Below are positions 1 to 5,502 of a stretch of 5,502 nucleotides of DNA, one piece after another. Origin of the DNA: Muribaculaceae bacterium (GTDB lineage Bacteria; Bacteroidota; Bacteroidia; Bacteroidales; Muribaculaceae); NCBI GenBank assembly GCA_029051445.1, contig JAIDKP010000273.1, forward strand, positions 1-5,502. The letters are read 5' to 3'. Position 1 is the stretch's first letter, and each line of letters starts with the position of its first letter. The notes under the pieces are model-generated. The model had not been told where the DNA came from. It did not search any database and saw only the letters and a program-made list of their open reading frames with translations. The translations under genes were made by a program, and so were the position numbers.

Positions 1-1
1 A

Positions 2-484
2 AACAACATCAATGCCTCAAAGCCCGGTCTGTATGAGGTGGATTATGCGATCTACAACGATTACGGATATTCGGCCAACGCCACGCGTTATGTCATGGTG
101 ATCGCACAAGGCGACAAAGCCTCGGGTATCTATGAGGTACAGCCCGACAGCTACCGTGACTACAACGGTGAAGTTTACTTTGGAGGCTATCAGATCAAAG
201 TGATCGGCAACGGAGACGGAACATACTATGTGGATGATCTTCTCGGCGGATGGTATTACTACCGCGCCGGATATGGCTTCAACTACGCGCTGCAGGGTGA
301 ACTGACAATCGCTGCAGACGGAACTGTCACTATGGACAACAGCTGGCTTATCGGATGGGGAGATTCTGCCAACGACTTGACCGACGGCAAGTTTGATGCG
401 GCAACAAATACGTTGTCATGGGTTGTGTCCTATACCGACTACCCCTTCTTATTCCATGTTAACATGATCAGAAAGGATTTCTAA
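2..484 (+). CDS. C-terminal part of Ig-like/DUF5012-type envelope lipoprotein (5' truncated)
   Basis: The frame is open to the left edge, so this is the C-terminal ~160 residues of a longer protein; the GTG at 38 lies inside a conserved strand and is not a credible start. The first ~35 residues (PGLYEVDYAIYNDYGYSA, then ATRYVMV) look like the last strands of a bacterial Ig-like repeat of the DUF5011 type. The rest is Tyr/Gly/Trp-rich, with LGGWYYYRAGYG, an amphipathic strand series and WGDS, and ends in FHVNMIRKDF. This layout resembles proteins annotated DUF5012 in Bacteroides, usually lipoproteins encoded near susC/susD genes; that name is recalled, not searched. Its stop TAA shares its last A with the next gene's ATG, so the two are probably co-translated. 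No enzymatic motif is visible. The function is unknown; a surface glycan-binding or accessory role is inferred from context only. Confidence 0.75.
   Translation, partial: NNINASKPGLYEVDYAIYNDYGYSANATRYVMVIAQGDKASGIYEVQPDSYRDYNGEVYFGGYQIKVIGNGDGTYYVDDLLGGWYYYRAGYGFNYALQGELTIAADGTVTMDNSWLIGWGDSANDLTDGKFDAATNTLSWVVSYTDYPFLFHVNMIRKDF
470..477 (+). promoter_or_regulatory. Possible purine-rich ribosome-binding site
   Basis: AGAAAGGA lies six bases before the ATG at 484, inside the last codons of the upstream gene. It is a plausible Shine-Dalgarno-like element, though Bacteroidetes often do not depend on one. The TAATG overlap alone would favour translational re-initiation. Confidence 0.35.
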
Positions 485-987
485 TGAAAAAAATATTTAC
501 AATCTTCACGTTACTGGGAGCTCTTATGCTCTCGTCGTGTGGCAAGGAGGAACCATTCTACAGCGAGGTTGTAGAACTTGCCGGCGAATGGAAGGTGACT
601 GTTGACCAGGTCGATGCAAGCGGCAACGTGATCGGCGAAAACCTTGTCGGCACAATCGACCTCCTCACCTACAACACCGTTGCCAACACCAACGAGATGT
701 GGCTTGACGACCTCAAGAATTTCTGGTCGACAAAAATCAAGGTCTCAGTCGATGTGCAGAACTCCACTTTCACCTGCAACGGCTATACCGACGAGTACCT
801 CAAAGGCACCGAATATGAGTATCAGGCCACCATCACCGATGGCAAGATCAACTACGACGGTACCAAGTCGCCGCTCGGACATGTTGTTGACGAGATTGTC
901 TTCACCATCCAGTTCAGCGATGCCCCCGGAGAGTACTATCGTTTCCACGGCTACCGCCGCACCGGTTTCGACCAAGGAGCCGACTGA
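484..987 (+). CDS. Small lipocalin-like lipid-binding lipoprotein (Lipid_bd type)
   Basis: A 167-aa protein with a clear lipoprotein signal peptide: MKKIF, a hydrophobic stretch, then lipobox LSSC with Cys19 as the lipidation site. The residues after it, G-K-E-E, fit the K-(D/E)2 surface-export signal described for Bacteroidetes lipoproteins, so outer-leaflet display is likely. The mature part is beta-rich: ELAGEWKV at 31-38, MWLDDLKNFW at 72-81, an alternating strand IKVSVDVQNSTFTC to about 98, and YYRFHGYRRTG near the end. The opening 'GxW' strand and the 'MWLDD..NFW' motif match small proteins annotated as lipid-binding putative hydrolase (Pfam Lipid_bd), which are lipocalin-like and recur beside susC/susD and DUF5012-type genes. 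Enzymatic activity has not been shown for the family to my knowledge and no catalytic set is visible. It overlaps the upstream gene by one base and appears to be the last gene of the operon. The ATG is chosen for the signal peptide. Confidence 0.8.
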   Translation: MKKIFTIFTLLGALMLSSCGKEEPFYSEVVELAGEWKVTVDQVDASGNVIGENLVGTIDLLTYNTVANTNEMWLDDLKNFWSTKIKVSVDVQNSTFTCNGYTDEYLKGTEYEYQATITDGKINYDGTKSPLGHVVDEIVFTIQFSDAPGEYYRFHGYRRTGFDQGAD

Positions 988-1151
988 TCAAGCATCTTTT
1001 TATCCCTGAATAATTCGGCGCGGGGCCCGTTGAGGGTCTCGCGCCGATGCCGTTTCACAGCCTGGTGCTGTGGGCGTACTGTCGCACGCACAATGCCTAT
1101 TCTGACACACCTTCACAAACCGGAAAGCTGTTTTCTGTATCAGAAACCATT
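988..1151. other. Convergent intergenic region
   Basis: The 164 bases separate the stop of the + operon from the stop of the - strand thioredoxin-like gene, so no promoter is required here. Besides the 1016-1046 hairpin there are two smaller perfect inverted repeats: CACAGC/GCTGTG at 1056-1072 with a 5-base loop, and TTTCTG/CAGAAA at 1132-1146 with a 3-base loop, the latter just after the - strand gene ends at 1152. Neither has a good T tract. I see no convincing gene in this stretch. Confidence 0.5.
1016..1046 (+). terminator. Hairpin ending the + strand operon
   Basis: Bases 1016-1028 pair with 1034-1046 around the loop GTTGA, giving a 13-bp GC-rich stem 28 bases after the stop codon at 987. 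Two of the pairs are G-T, which are G-U wobbles in the + strand RNA but C-A mismatches in the - strand RNA, so the hairpin is best formed by + transcripts. The following T tract is weak (ATGCCGTTTCAC), so termination may be inefficient or Rho-assisted. Confidence 0.55.
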
Positions 1152-1661
1152 TCAGCGGGCGGCGGCGATGGCTGCGAGCAGCTGCGCGGCCGCAGGAGCG
1201 TGAAGGTCGTCGAATACGGCCGTGATGCGCCCGTCGGCATCAGCTATATAGATGCGCGGCACGCCCACTGTGGCAAAAAGGTTGTAGACTGCCCTGTCCG
1301 GCTGTTCCGACATCGGTATCGTCAGACCGTGTTCGCTCCAGTAGCGCGCCGCCGCTCCGGGCTCCTCCTCGCGCGATATAGCCACAAACGCCACGCCGGG
1401 GTCATCGGCCAGTCCCTCATAGACCTCCTGCACCACCGGAAGCTCCCGCCGGCAGTCCTTGCACTCAGTGCTGAAAAAAACAATCACCGCGACCTTGCCG
1501 CGAAGATCGGCCGTATTCACGTTTCCGCCGCCACAGAGCGACACCGAGAATGCCGGAAGCGAATCCCCCGCCCCGACACCGGTATTCTCGTCCTCGTCGT
1601 CTTTTACGCAAGAAACAAGCAATAGCATTATCGCCATCGCAACACCATAGATTGATTTCAT
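1152..1661 (-). CDS. TlpA/thioredoxin-fold lipoprotein with CxxC motif
   Basis: A 169-aa protein when started at the ATG at 1661. The frame stays open to an ATG at 1688, but that start would lie inside a terminator hairpin, and MKSIYG starts a normal lipoprotein signal peptide (lipobox LVSC, Cys18). The next residues, V-K-D-D-E-D, fit the K-(D/E)2 surface-export pattern. The thioredoxin-like domain follows: a redoxin-style opening (GDSLPAFSVSL, ~31-42), strand VAVIVFFSTE, the redox pair Cys67/Cys70 in ECKDCRRELP, and GVPRIYI with the presumed cis-proline Pro135. This matches the Bacteroidetes TlpA family, in which the usual WCGPC is replaced by a polar CxxC before 'RELP'. The role is probably thiol-disulphide exchange in the periplasm or at the cell surface; substrates are unknown. 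A third cysteine (Cys43) lies in a Gly-rich loop. The C-terminus is strikingly Ala-rich. It lies 60 bases downstream of the fimbrillin-like gene on the same strand, across a terminator. Confidence 0.85.
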   Translation of the reverse strand: MKSIYGVAMAIMLLLVSCVKDDEDENTGVGAGDSLPAFSVSLCGGGNVNTADLRGKVAVIVFFSTECKDCRRELPVVQEVYEGLADDPGVAFVAISREEEPGAAARYWSEHGLTIPMSEQPDRAVYNLFATVGVPRIYIADADGRITAVFDDLHAPAAAQLLAAIAAAR

Positions 1662-1670
1662 CGCAATATG

Positions 1671-1703
1671 AAAAAAACGGGGACGCACGACCGGTGCGCC
1701 CCC
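1671..1703 (-). terminator. Rho-independent terminator after fimbrillin-like gene
   Basis: In the - strand direction, bases 1703-1694 (GGGGGCGCAC) pair with 1688-1679 (GTGCGTCCCC) around a 5-base loop, then one G, then seven Ts (1677-1671). The 10-bp stem has one G-U wobble in this orientation, which would be an A-C mismatch on the other strand. It starts 18 bases after the stop of the 789-aa gene. It ends only about 9 bases before the ATG of the thioredoxin-like gene, so that gene needs read-through or an upstream internal promoter. Confidence 0.85.
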
Positions 1704-1721
1704 ATGATATTAAAACTGCTT

Positions 1722-4091
1722 TTACTCGTCGACATCGCGCACGCAACGCACCGGGCCGGCCACCGCGCGGCGCGAATAGCCGAACGATGTCTCAAACGGA
1801 TCAAGCTCGCCGGGCGTGTGAAGGTGGAAGATATTTACACGTCCTCCTTCTGAAGCCGAGGAGGTATGATAGTTGCCGCACATGCCGTTGCGCCAGGGGC
1901 GTCCGCCCGCCGTGCGCAGGCCCTGACTCGGGAAGTACACCCAATCACCGGTTTTCCAGCCTTGTACATACATCCTGAAACCGCGAAGCGAAGTGTTGTC
2001 ACCTGTCGATGTGGAGTTGATATTGTTATAATCTCCGCCACCGATGTTTGTTCCGGTTTTGGTAAAGCCGAGCCACATGTCGCCCGGAGGCACCATCCAG
2101 CCGGCCGGACACGGGTCGAATATCGACTTCTCTTTGGCACCGTTGTCTGAGAGCACACAACCGGTCGTAACCGTATATTTCAGAGCCGTAGCATATGGTT
2201 CTCCGCCCCATAGCATGTCGTTATGTCCCCAGAACCAGTCGCCGTCGTTGACACACGTCGCTGCTGAAGATGGGTTGGAGTCGCCCGATGTCACCGGGCT
2301 GATGAAATGCGTCGGATGCTCCGTCACATACCCGATTGTGCCGGTAGTGGCATTTGAAGTTTCGGTACTGAAGAGCTCGGTCGTATGCACATTGCCGGCC
2401 GTAGTCATTGTGATCTTGCCGTAATCGTTGTCATACAGCTGCCCGACATTTGTACTGTTATAGTTATAATAATCTACATTAAAGTCTAAACGTCCCAGCG
2501 GGAACGGATCCTTGCGGCCCCACTGGTAAACAGTACCATAAGTATTGAGGCCATAGGAGTTTTGGGCGGCAGAACGCGCTCCGAGATTGCACTTCATCAG
2601 CGAGCGGCCCTTCACCGTGCGCATGTTGTCTCCCGCCTTGATGCCGTTAGAATCCCAGCCAAACGTATAATAGGTGACCGCCTCGTCAAGATTGGCCGGC
2701 GACTCGTTGTTGATCCATATGTGCCACGACCAGATGATCTTTTTATCCTCGTTATAGGCCGCGATCACGGCGTTGCCGACCGAAGTTCCGGCATTAACGT
2801 GGATGCGGTCATACTCGTCGAGATAGACCTTGTCACCGGCCCTGTTGTCGCCGATCACGCCGGCTTCCTGCCAAAGGATCCTCACATCGGCTATCTTCTT
2901 CTCGGGATCGTTCTTGTTCACATAATCCGAATACTTGAATCCGCCGCCGGTCTCGGTGCGGCTATACGGATCAAACATGATCTGATTGCCCGTGTTCATC
3001 ACAAAGCAGTTGGCGGGAGCCGCGAGCACACGATCGTCGCGGTTCTCGGAATTCAGCTGGAGAGTGATGTTGTAGTTGTGATTGCGGCGCACGTTGTAGT
3101 CATTCTTGTCGTTTTCTCCGAGATAGATCGTATAGAGGAAGTTGGAGCCGTTGCTGCGGGAGGTCACAAACAGCTGAACATAAAGCGCTTTCTCAGGAGC
3201 ACCGTTGTTCTTGAGTGCCGGATCGGTATTTGTGCTCACGCCGCGGCGGTTGGCCGGAACGTAGAACGTATAGACTTCATCGGAGGCAAGACGCTTGTTG
3301 ATCGTCACAGAGCGAGTGGCGAAATCCTCGCCATCGGGGCCGGGATAGTTCTCCTCTATCGGAGTCTCCTCCATGCGCATCATCTCGGGCATGTTGTTGA
3401 TGATGACGCGGGTCACGATAAGACTCTTGGCGGCCTCGGCCGTGACATACTTGAAACTGATCTTGGCCATCATGCGCGTCAGGTGGATATCGACAGGAAG
3501 CAGGTCGGTCTCCTTCTTGATCGTCTCCTTCACGTTGCCCTCCATCAGAAGATACTCGTCCTCCCCCATCTCCACATTATCCTCCGTGAAAGGGTACTCA
3601 TAGGCAACAAACTTCTCAACCGTGCTCAGGTCCTTGTCTTTCGCCCAGTCGGGATCGCCCGTGTTGGCAAGGACGTAGACATGGCTGTCCTCCCCCTCGG
3701 CAAGGCGGATGTTTAGTTCCTTGATCACCATCGACGACACCTCGTAGAAGCGCGGGGCGATCAGCTGGTTCCCCTTGTTGTCATACTGGAAAACCCAGAT
3801 ATCCTTGATAGCCTCCTCGGCCGCCTTCTCGGGATCGGCGGTCTCGTCATCAGGATCCTCGGTGTCGGCATCCTCACCGGCACGCGATGTGATCTCGTTG
3901 ACAAGAGGACGGCCGATGTTCTGAGGCTTGTCGGTGTGAAGACGCAGAGGCACCTCAATCGTCTCGGCGCGGTCGCCCGGCTGAGCGAAAGGCGTGTTCG
4001 CCACGTCAAATGTATCTTCGGAACACGACGACACTGCAAGTGCGACTACTGCCGAAAATCCAAAATTCAGAAACCTTTTAGAGAGATTCAT
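1722..4091 (-). CDS. Fimbrillin-like/FISUMP-like surface lipoprotein, putative pilus tip or accessory subunit
   Basis: A 789-aa protein. It has a lipoprotein signal peptide with lipobox AVSSC (Cys23) followed by SED. Residues ~42-345 are beta-rich and resemble Mfa2/FimB or DUF4906-type fimbrillin regions: IKDIWVFQYD at 95-104, HVYVLANTG at 137-145, DIHLTRMMAKISFKY at 201-215, VYTFYVPANRR at 273-283. An acidic low-complexity linker at 73-94 follows SRAG (69-72), a candidate Arg-processing site like those of type V pilins (inference). Residues ~430-460 hold GNAVIAAYN and WSWHIW, seen in many Bacteroides fimbrial tip proteins. Residues ~495-788 are FISUMP-like: SLMKCNLGA, YQWGRKDPFP, IFDPCPAGWMVPP, FRMYVQGW, final VRCVRD. 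Cysteines are at 362, 501, 613, 645, 661, 738 and 783. The ATG at 4091 follows an A-rich leader typical of the phylum. Adhesive function is inferred. It is the tandem paralogue of the gene at 4236-5502. Confidence 0.8.
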   Translation of the reverse strand: MNLSKRFLNFGFSAVVALAVSSCSEDTFDVANTPFAQPGDRAETIEVPLRLHTDKPQNIGRPLVNEITSRAGEDADTEDPDDETADPEKAAEEAIKDIWVFQYDNKGNQLIAPRFYEVSSMVIKELNIRLAEGEDSHVYVLANTGDPDWAKDKDLSTVEKFVAYEYPFTEDNVEMGEDEYLLMEGNVKETIKKETDLLPVDIHLTRMMAKISFKYVTAEAAKSLIVTRVIINNMPEMMRMEETPIEENYPGPDGEDFATRSVTINKRLASDEVYTFYVPANRRGVSTNTDPALKNNGAPEKALYVQLFVTSRSNGSNFLYTIYLGENDKNDYNVRRNHNYNITLQLNSENRDDRVLAAPANCFVMNTGNQIMFDPYSRTETGGGFKYSDYVNKNDPEKKIADVRILWQEAGVIGDNRAGDKVYLDEYDRIHVNAGTSVGNAVIAAYNEDKKIIWSWHIWINNESPANLDEAVTYYTFGWDSNGIKAGDNMRTVKGRSLMKCNLGARSAAQNSYGLNTYGTVYQWGRKDPFPLGRLDFNVDYYNYNSTNVGQLYDNDYGKITMTTAGNVHTTELFSTETSNATTGTIGYVTEHPTHFISPVTSGDSNPSSAATCVNDGDWFWGHNDMLWGGEPYATALKYTVTTGCVLSDNGAKEKSIFDPCPAGWMVPPGDMWLGFTKTGTNIGGGDYNNINSTSTGDNTSLRGFRMYVQGWKTGDWVYFPSQGLRTAGGRPWRNGMCGNYHTSSASEGGRVNIFHLHTPGELDPFETSFGYSRRAVAGPVRCVRDVDE
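2071..2149 (-). repeat. 79-bp near-exact repeat (partner 4579-4657)
   Basis: There are two mismatches, at 2112 and 2145. It encodes DNGAKEKSIFDPCPAGW and the following MVPPGDMWL, the most conserved core of the FISUMP-like domain. Confidence 0.93.
2578..2657 (-). repeat. 80-bp near-exact repeat (partner 5095-5174)
   Basis: There is a single mismatch (T at 2627 against C at 5144). It encodes the conserved segment DSNGIKAGD.MRTVKGRS and LMKCNLGA in both paralogues. Confidence 0.93.
2909..2985 (-). repeat. 77-bp exact direct repeat (partner 5426-5502)
   Basis: The two stretches are identical base for base, including third codon positions, and encode the segment from roughly residue 370 to 395 (IMFDPYSRTE, GGGFKYSDYVNKN). 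Identity reaches the right edge of the window, so the repeat may be longer. Confidence 0.95.
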
Positions 4092-4163
4092 ATCTGTTTG
4101 TTATTGTATTTTTTTCAAGATGTGTGGGCCTGCTGTCGCCCAAAAACCAACCCCGTGCGACGG

Positions 4164-4175
4164 AACACATGTGTT
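4164..4175. repeat. 12-bp perfect palindrome
   Basis: AACACATGTGTT is a perfect inverted repeat with no spacer; the flanking bases do not extend it. It lies 73 bases before the ATG at 4091, a position suitable for a dimeric regulator. A regulatory role is inference; a 12-bp palindrome can also occur by chance. Confidence 0.4.
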
Positions 4176-4187
4176 AGTTGTCTTTGT

Positions 4188-4217
4188 CAGCTGGCAGGAG
4201 TTCAGCCCTGCCAGCCG
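4188..4217 (-). terminator. Hairpin after the upstream paralogue, no T tract
   Basis: Bases 4190-4198 (GCTGGCAGG) pair perfectly with 4207-4215 (CCTGCCAGC). In the - strand RNA, wobble and Watson-Crick pairs extend the stem by two positions outward and one inward, but on the + strand the pair next to the stem (4189/4216) is an A-C mismatch, so it is oriented with the - strand genes. It starts about 18 bases after the stop. The - strand sequence after it (TGACAAAGAC) has no T run, so it is more likely an mRNA-stabilising/processing hairpin or partial terminator than a full intrinsic terminator. Confidence 0.4.
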
Positions 4218-4235
4218 TATTATCTGTCTCGCGTT

Positions 4236-5502
4236 TTACTCGTCGACGTCGCGTACGCAGCGCACAGGACCGCCCACAGCACGTCCGGTATAACCATAAT
4301 CAGTTTCAAATGGTGCCAGAGAACCAGGGGTGTGCAGATGAAGAATATTCACACGACCGCCCTTGGAGGCTGTCGATGTATGATAGTTGCCGCACACGCC
4401 GTTGCGCCAGGGCTGGCCACCCATCGTGCGGAGTCCCTGACTCGGGAAGTACACCCACTTGCCTTTTTTCCATTCCTGTACATACATCCTGAAACCGCGG
4501 TAGGCGGTATTGTCACTCGAATGCCAGGAGTTGATTGTAGCGTAACTGCTCGCATTAAGGCCGTTCTGGGTGAAACCAAGCCACATGTCGCCCGGAGGCA
4601 CCATCCAGCCGGCCGGACAAGGGTCGAATATCGACTTCTCTTTGGCACCGTTATCTGTAAGCTCGATGTTGGCCGACACTGTGTATTTTTTTGTTGCCGA
4701 TTCATAGGGCGTTCCGCCCCACAGGCGGTCATTGTGCCCCCAGTACCAGTCGGCATCATTGATATGGTTGGCCGGAGTCACATTATACGACTCGCCGGCG
4801 ATGACAGGGCTGATAAAATGAGTCGGATGCTCCGTCACGTATGCGATTGTTCCGGTCGTTTCGCTCACCCTCTCGGTGCTGAAAAGCTCCTTAGTGCTCA
4901 CGCCGCCGTTTGTGGTCATGCTTATGGAATTGTATTCGTTGTCGTAGAGTGTGCCGACATTAGAGGCATTGTAGTCATAGTAGCCCGAAGGATAATATTC
5001 CACATTCCAGCCAAGCGGGAACGGATCCTTGCGGCCCCACTGGTAAACCGCGCCATAGGTACTGAGACCGTAAGCGTCAGGGTTCGCCGATTTGGCTCCG
5101 AGATTGCACTTCATCAGCGAGCGGCCCTTCACCGTGCGCATGTCGTCTCCCGCCTTGATGCCGTTAGAATCCCACTCGAACGTATAATAGGGTATGGCTT
5201 CGTCGAGGTTGGCCGGCTTGTCGTTGTTCACCCATATATGCCACGACCAAAGCAGCTTGCCATCCTTGTTGTAGCCGCCGATAAGGGCATTGCCGACATT
5301 TTTTCCCGCCTTTACGTGGATGCGGTCATATTTATCGAGATAGACCAAAGTGTCAGGATCATTTTTACCGATCACACCGGCTTCCTGCCATATTATTCTT
5401 GCACTGGCAATCTTTTTCTCATCCACGTTCTTGTTCACATAATCCGAATACTTGAATCCGCCGCCGGTCTCGGTGCGGCTATACGGATCAAACATGATCT
5501 GA
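4236..5502 (-). CDS. Upstream tandem paralogue of the fimbrillin-like/FISUMP-like lipoprotein (N-terminus outside window)
   Basis: Only the last ~421 residues are visible. The frame is open through the right edge (QIMFDPY...), and the same residues occur at 370-376 of the complete paralogue, so the ATG at 5495 is internal. Counting from that Met, visible motifs are GGGFKYSDYV (11-20), LLWSWHIWVNN (81-91), SLMKCNLGA (126-134), YQWGRKDPFP (151-160), TEHPTHFISP (221-230), WGHNDRLWGG (252-261), IFDPCPAGWMVPP (289-301), PWRNGVCGNYH (362-372) and final VRCVRDVDE. This is the FISUMP-like C-terminal domain and the preceding beta region of the neighbour. By eye the two are about 70-75% identical, with indels of a few codons around the 'YY..YN' and 'GTN/GLN' loops. 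It has only four cysteines, all conserved in the paralogue (KCN, DPC, CGN, RCV). The missing part, about 370 residues by analogy, should hold a lipoprotein signal and fimbrillin-like region. Adhesin or pilus tip role is inferred. Confidence 0.8.
   Translation of the reverse strand, partial: QIMFDPYSRTETGGGFKYSDYVNKNVDEKKIASARIIWQEAGVIGKNDPDTLVYLDKYDRIHVKAGKNVGNALIGGYNKDGKLLWSWHIWVNNDKPANLDEAIPYYTFEWDSNGIKAGDDMRTVKGRSLMKCNLGAKSANPDAYGLSTYGAVYQWGRKDPFPLGWNVEYYPSGYYDYNASNVGTLYDNEYNSISMTTNGGVSTKELFSTERVSETTGTIAYVTEHPTHFISPVIAGESYNVTPANHINDADWYWGHNDRLWGGTPYESATKKYTVSANIELTDNGAKEKSIFDPCPAGWMVPPGDMWLGFTQNGLNASSYATINSWHSSDNTAYRGFRMYVQEWKKGKWVYFPSQGLRTMGGQPWRNGVCGNYHTSTASKGGRVNILHLHTPGSLAPFETDYGYTGRAVGGPVRCVRDVDE
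5426..5502 (-). repeat. 77-bp exact direct repeat (partner 2909-2985)
   Basis: This is the second copy of the exact repeat, in the upstream paralogue; it is cut by the window edge and may continue. Confidence 0.95.

Larger units (their letters stand above)
1722..2985 (-). repeat. Tandem duplication, copy 1 (partner 4236-5502)
   Basis: The 3' half of the complete gene aligns end to end with the partial gene upstream, in direct orientation, with an offset of 2508-2517 bases that shifts with small indels. The offset equals one gene plus one intergenic gap, consistent with whole-gene duplication. Identity is uneven: near-identical blocks of 35-80 bp alternate with clearly divergent loops. Confidence 0.85.
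4092..4235 (-). promoter_or_regulatory. Intergenic leader between the two paralogues
   Basis: The 144 bases separate the stop of the upstream paralogue from the start of the next. In the - strand direction they hold a hairpin (4217-4188), a 12-bp palindrome (4175-4164), a T-rich patch with GGTTTTTGGG, and an A-rich stretch just before the ATG (AAAAAAATACAATAACAAAC). TTTG in the T-rich patch could serve as a Bacteroides -33 box, but the sequence about 19 bases on (CATCTTGA) is a poor match to the -7 consensus TAnnTTTG, so a dedicated promoter is possible but unproven. Confidence 0.35.

Noticed and set aside
644..1009. 121-codon open frame on the + strand overlapping the Lipid_bd-type gene
   Set aside because: Ser/Thr/Pro/Arg-rich composition is typical of a +1 shadow frame; the overlapped gene has a signal peptide and family motifs.
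1047..1625. 192-codon open frame on the + strand opposite the thioredoxin-like gene
   Set aside because: The product is Arg/His-rich with no recognisable domain, and the opposite strand encodes a clear lipoprotein with a CxxC motif.
1662..1688. Upstream ATG (1688) extending the thioredoxin-like protein by nine residues
   Set aside because: It falls inside the terminator stem and would put MRPRFFHIA in front of an already complete lipoprotein signal peptide.
2562..3716. 384-codon open frame on the + strand opposite the fimbrillin-like gene
   Set aside because: It lies fully antisense to a gene with a signal peptide and recognisable motifs. Its product is a His/Val/Ile-rich string with no domain, as expected from the reverse complement of a biased coding frame.
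4105..4150. Bacteroides-type -33/-7 promoter before the complete fimbrillin-like gene
   Set aside because: A TTTG is present, but the -7 position matches the TAnnTTTG consensus poorly, so I do not call a promoter as a separate site.
5493..5495. ATG at 5495 as the start of the upstream paralogue
   Set aside because: The frame continues to the window edge with QI before this Met, matching residues 370-371 of the complete paralogue, where the Met is internal.
1722..5502. Invertible-promoter (phase variation) switch
   Set aside because: The repeats found are direct and within coding sequence; no pair of longer inverted repeats flanks either start region in this window and no recombinase gene is present.

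Overview
The window looks like Bacteroidales chromosome, either a Bacteroides relative or a Muribaculaceae-type gut commensal. Evidence seen: four of five genes are cell-envelope beta-rich proteins, and all three visible N-termini are lipoprotein signal peptides with an acidic patch after the lipid-bearing cysteine. The fimbrillin gene has an A-rich leader rather than a Shine-Dalgarno, and the protein families are ones known mainly from Bacteroidetes. The genus is inference. No tRNA, rRNA, CRISPR array, transposase or integrase was seen.

Left part (2-987, + strand): the 3' end of an operon. A truncated Ig-like/DUF5012-type lipoprotein is followed, with a one-base TAATG overlap, by a small lipoprotein of the lipocalin-like Lipid_bd type. 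Such pairs usually sit downstream of susC/susD-like genes, so a nutrient-uptake operon probably lies to the left of the window. A 13-bp hairpin (1016-1046), paired best in the + orientation, ends it in a 164-bp convergent intergenic gap.

Right part (1152-5502, - strand): a surface-appendage locus read leftwards. Two tandem paralogues encode large lipoproteins that combine an N-terminal fimbrillin-like region with a C-terminal FISUMP-like region. The downstream one (1722-4091) is complete at 789 aa; the upstream one (4236-5502) runs off the window and shows only its last ~421 residues. The shared C-terminal 420 residues are roughly 70-75% identical by eye, and the DNA is a mosaic of near-identical blocks (one of 77 bp exact) and divergent stretches. 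After the complete gene come a strong intrinsic terminator with a T7 tract and then, only about 10 bases later, a TlpA/thioredoxin-fold lipoprotein with a CxxC motif (1152-1661).

Likely joint role (inference): the paralogues are alternative tip or accessory subunits of a type V (Mfa/Fim-like) pilus. The CxxC lipoprotein may act on disulphides of such envelope proteins. It is notable that the complete paralogue carries two cysteines that are both missing from its neighbour.
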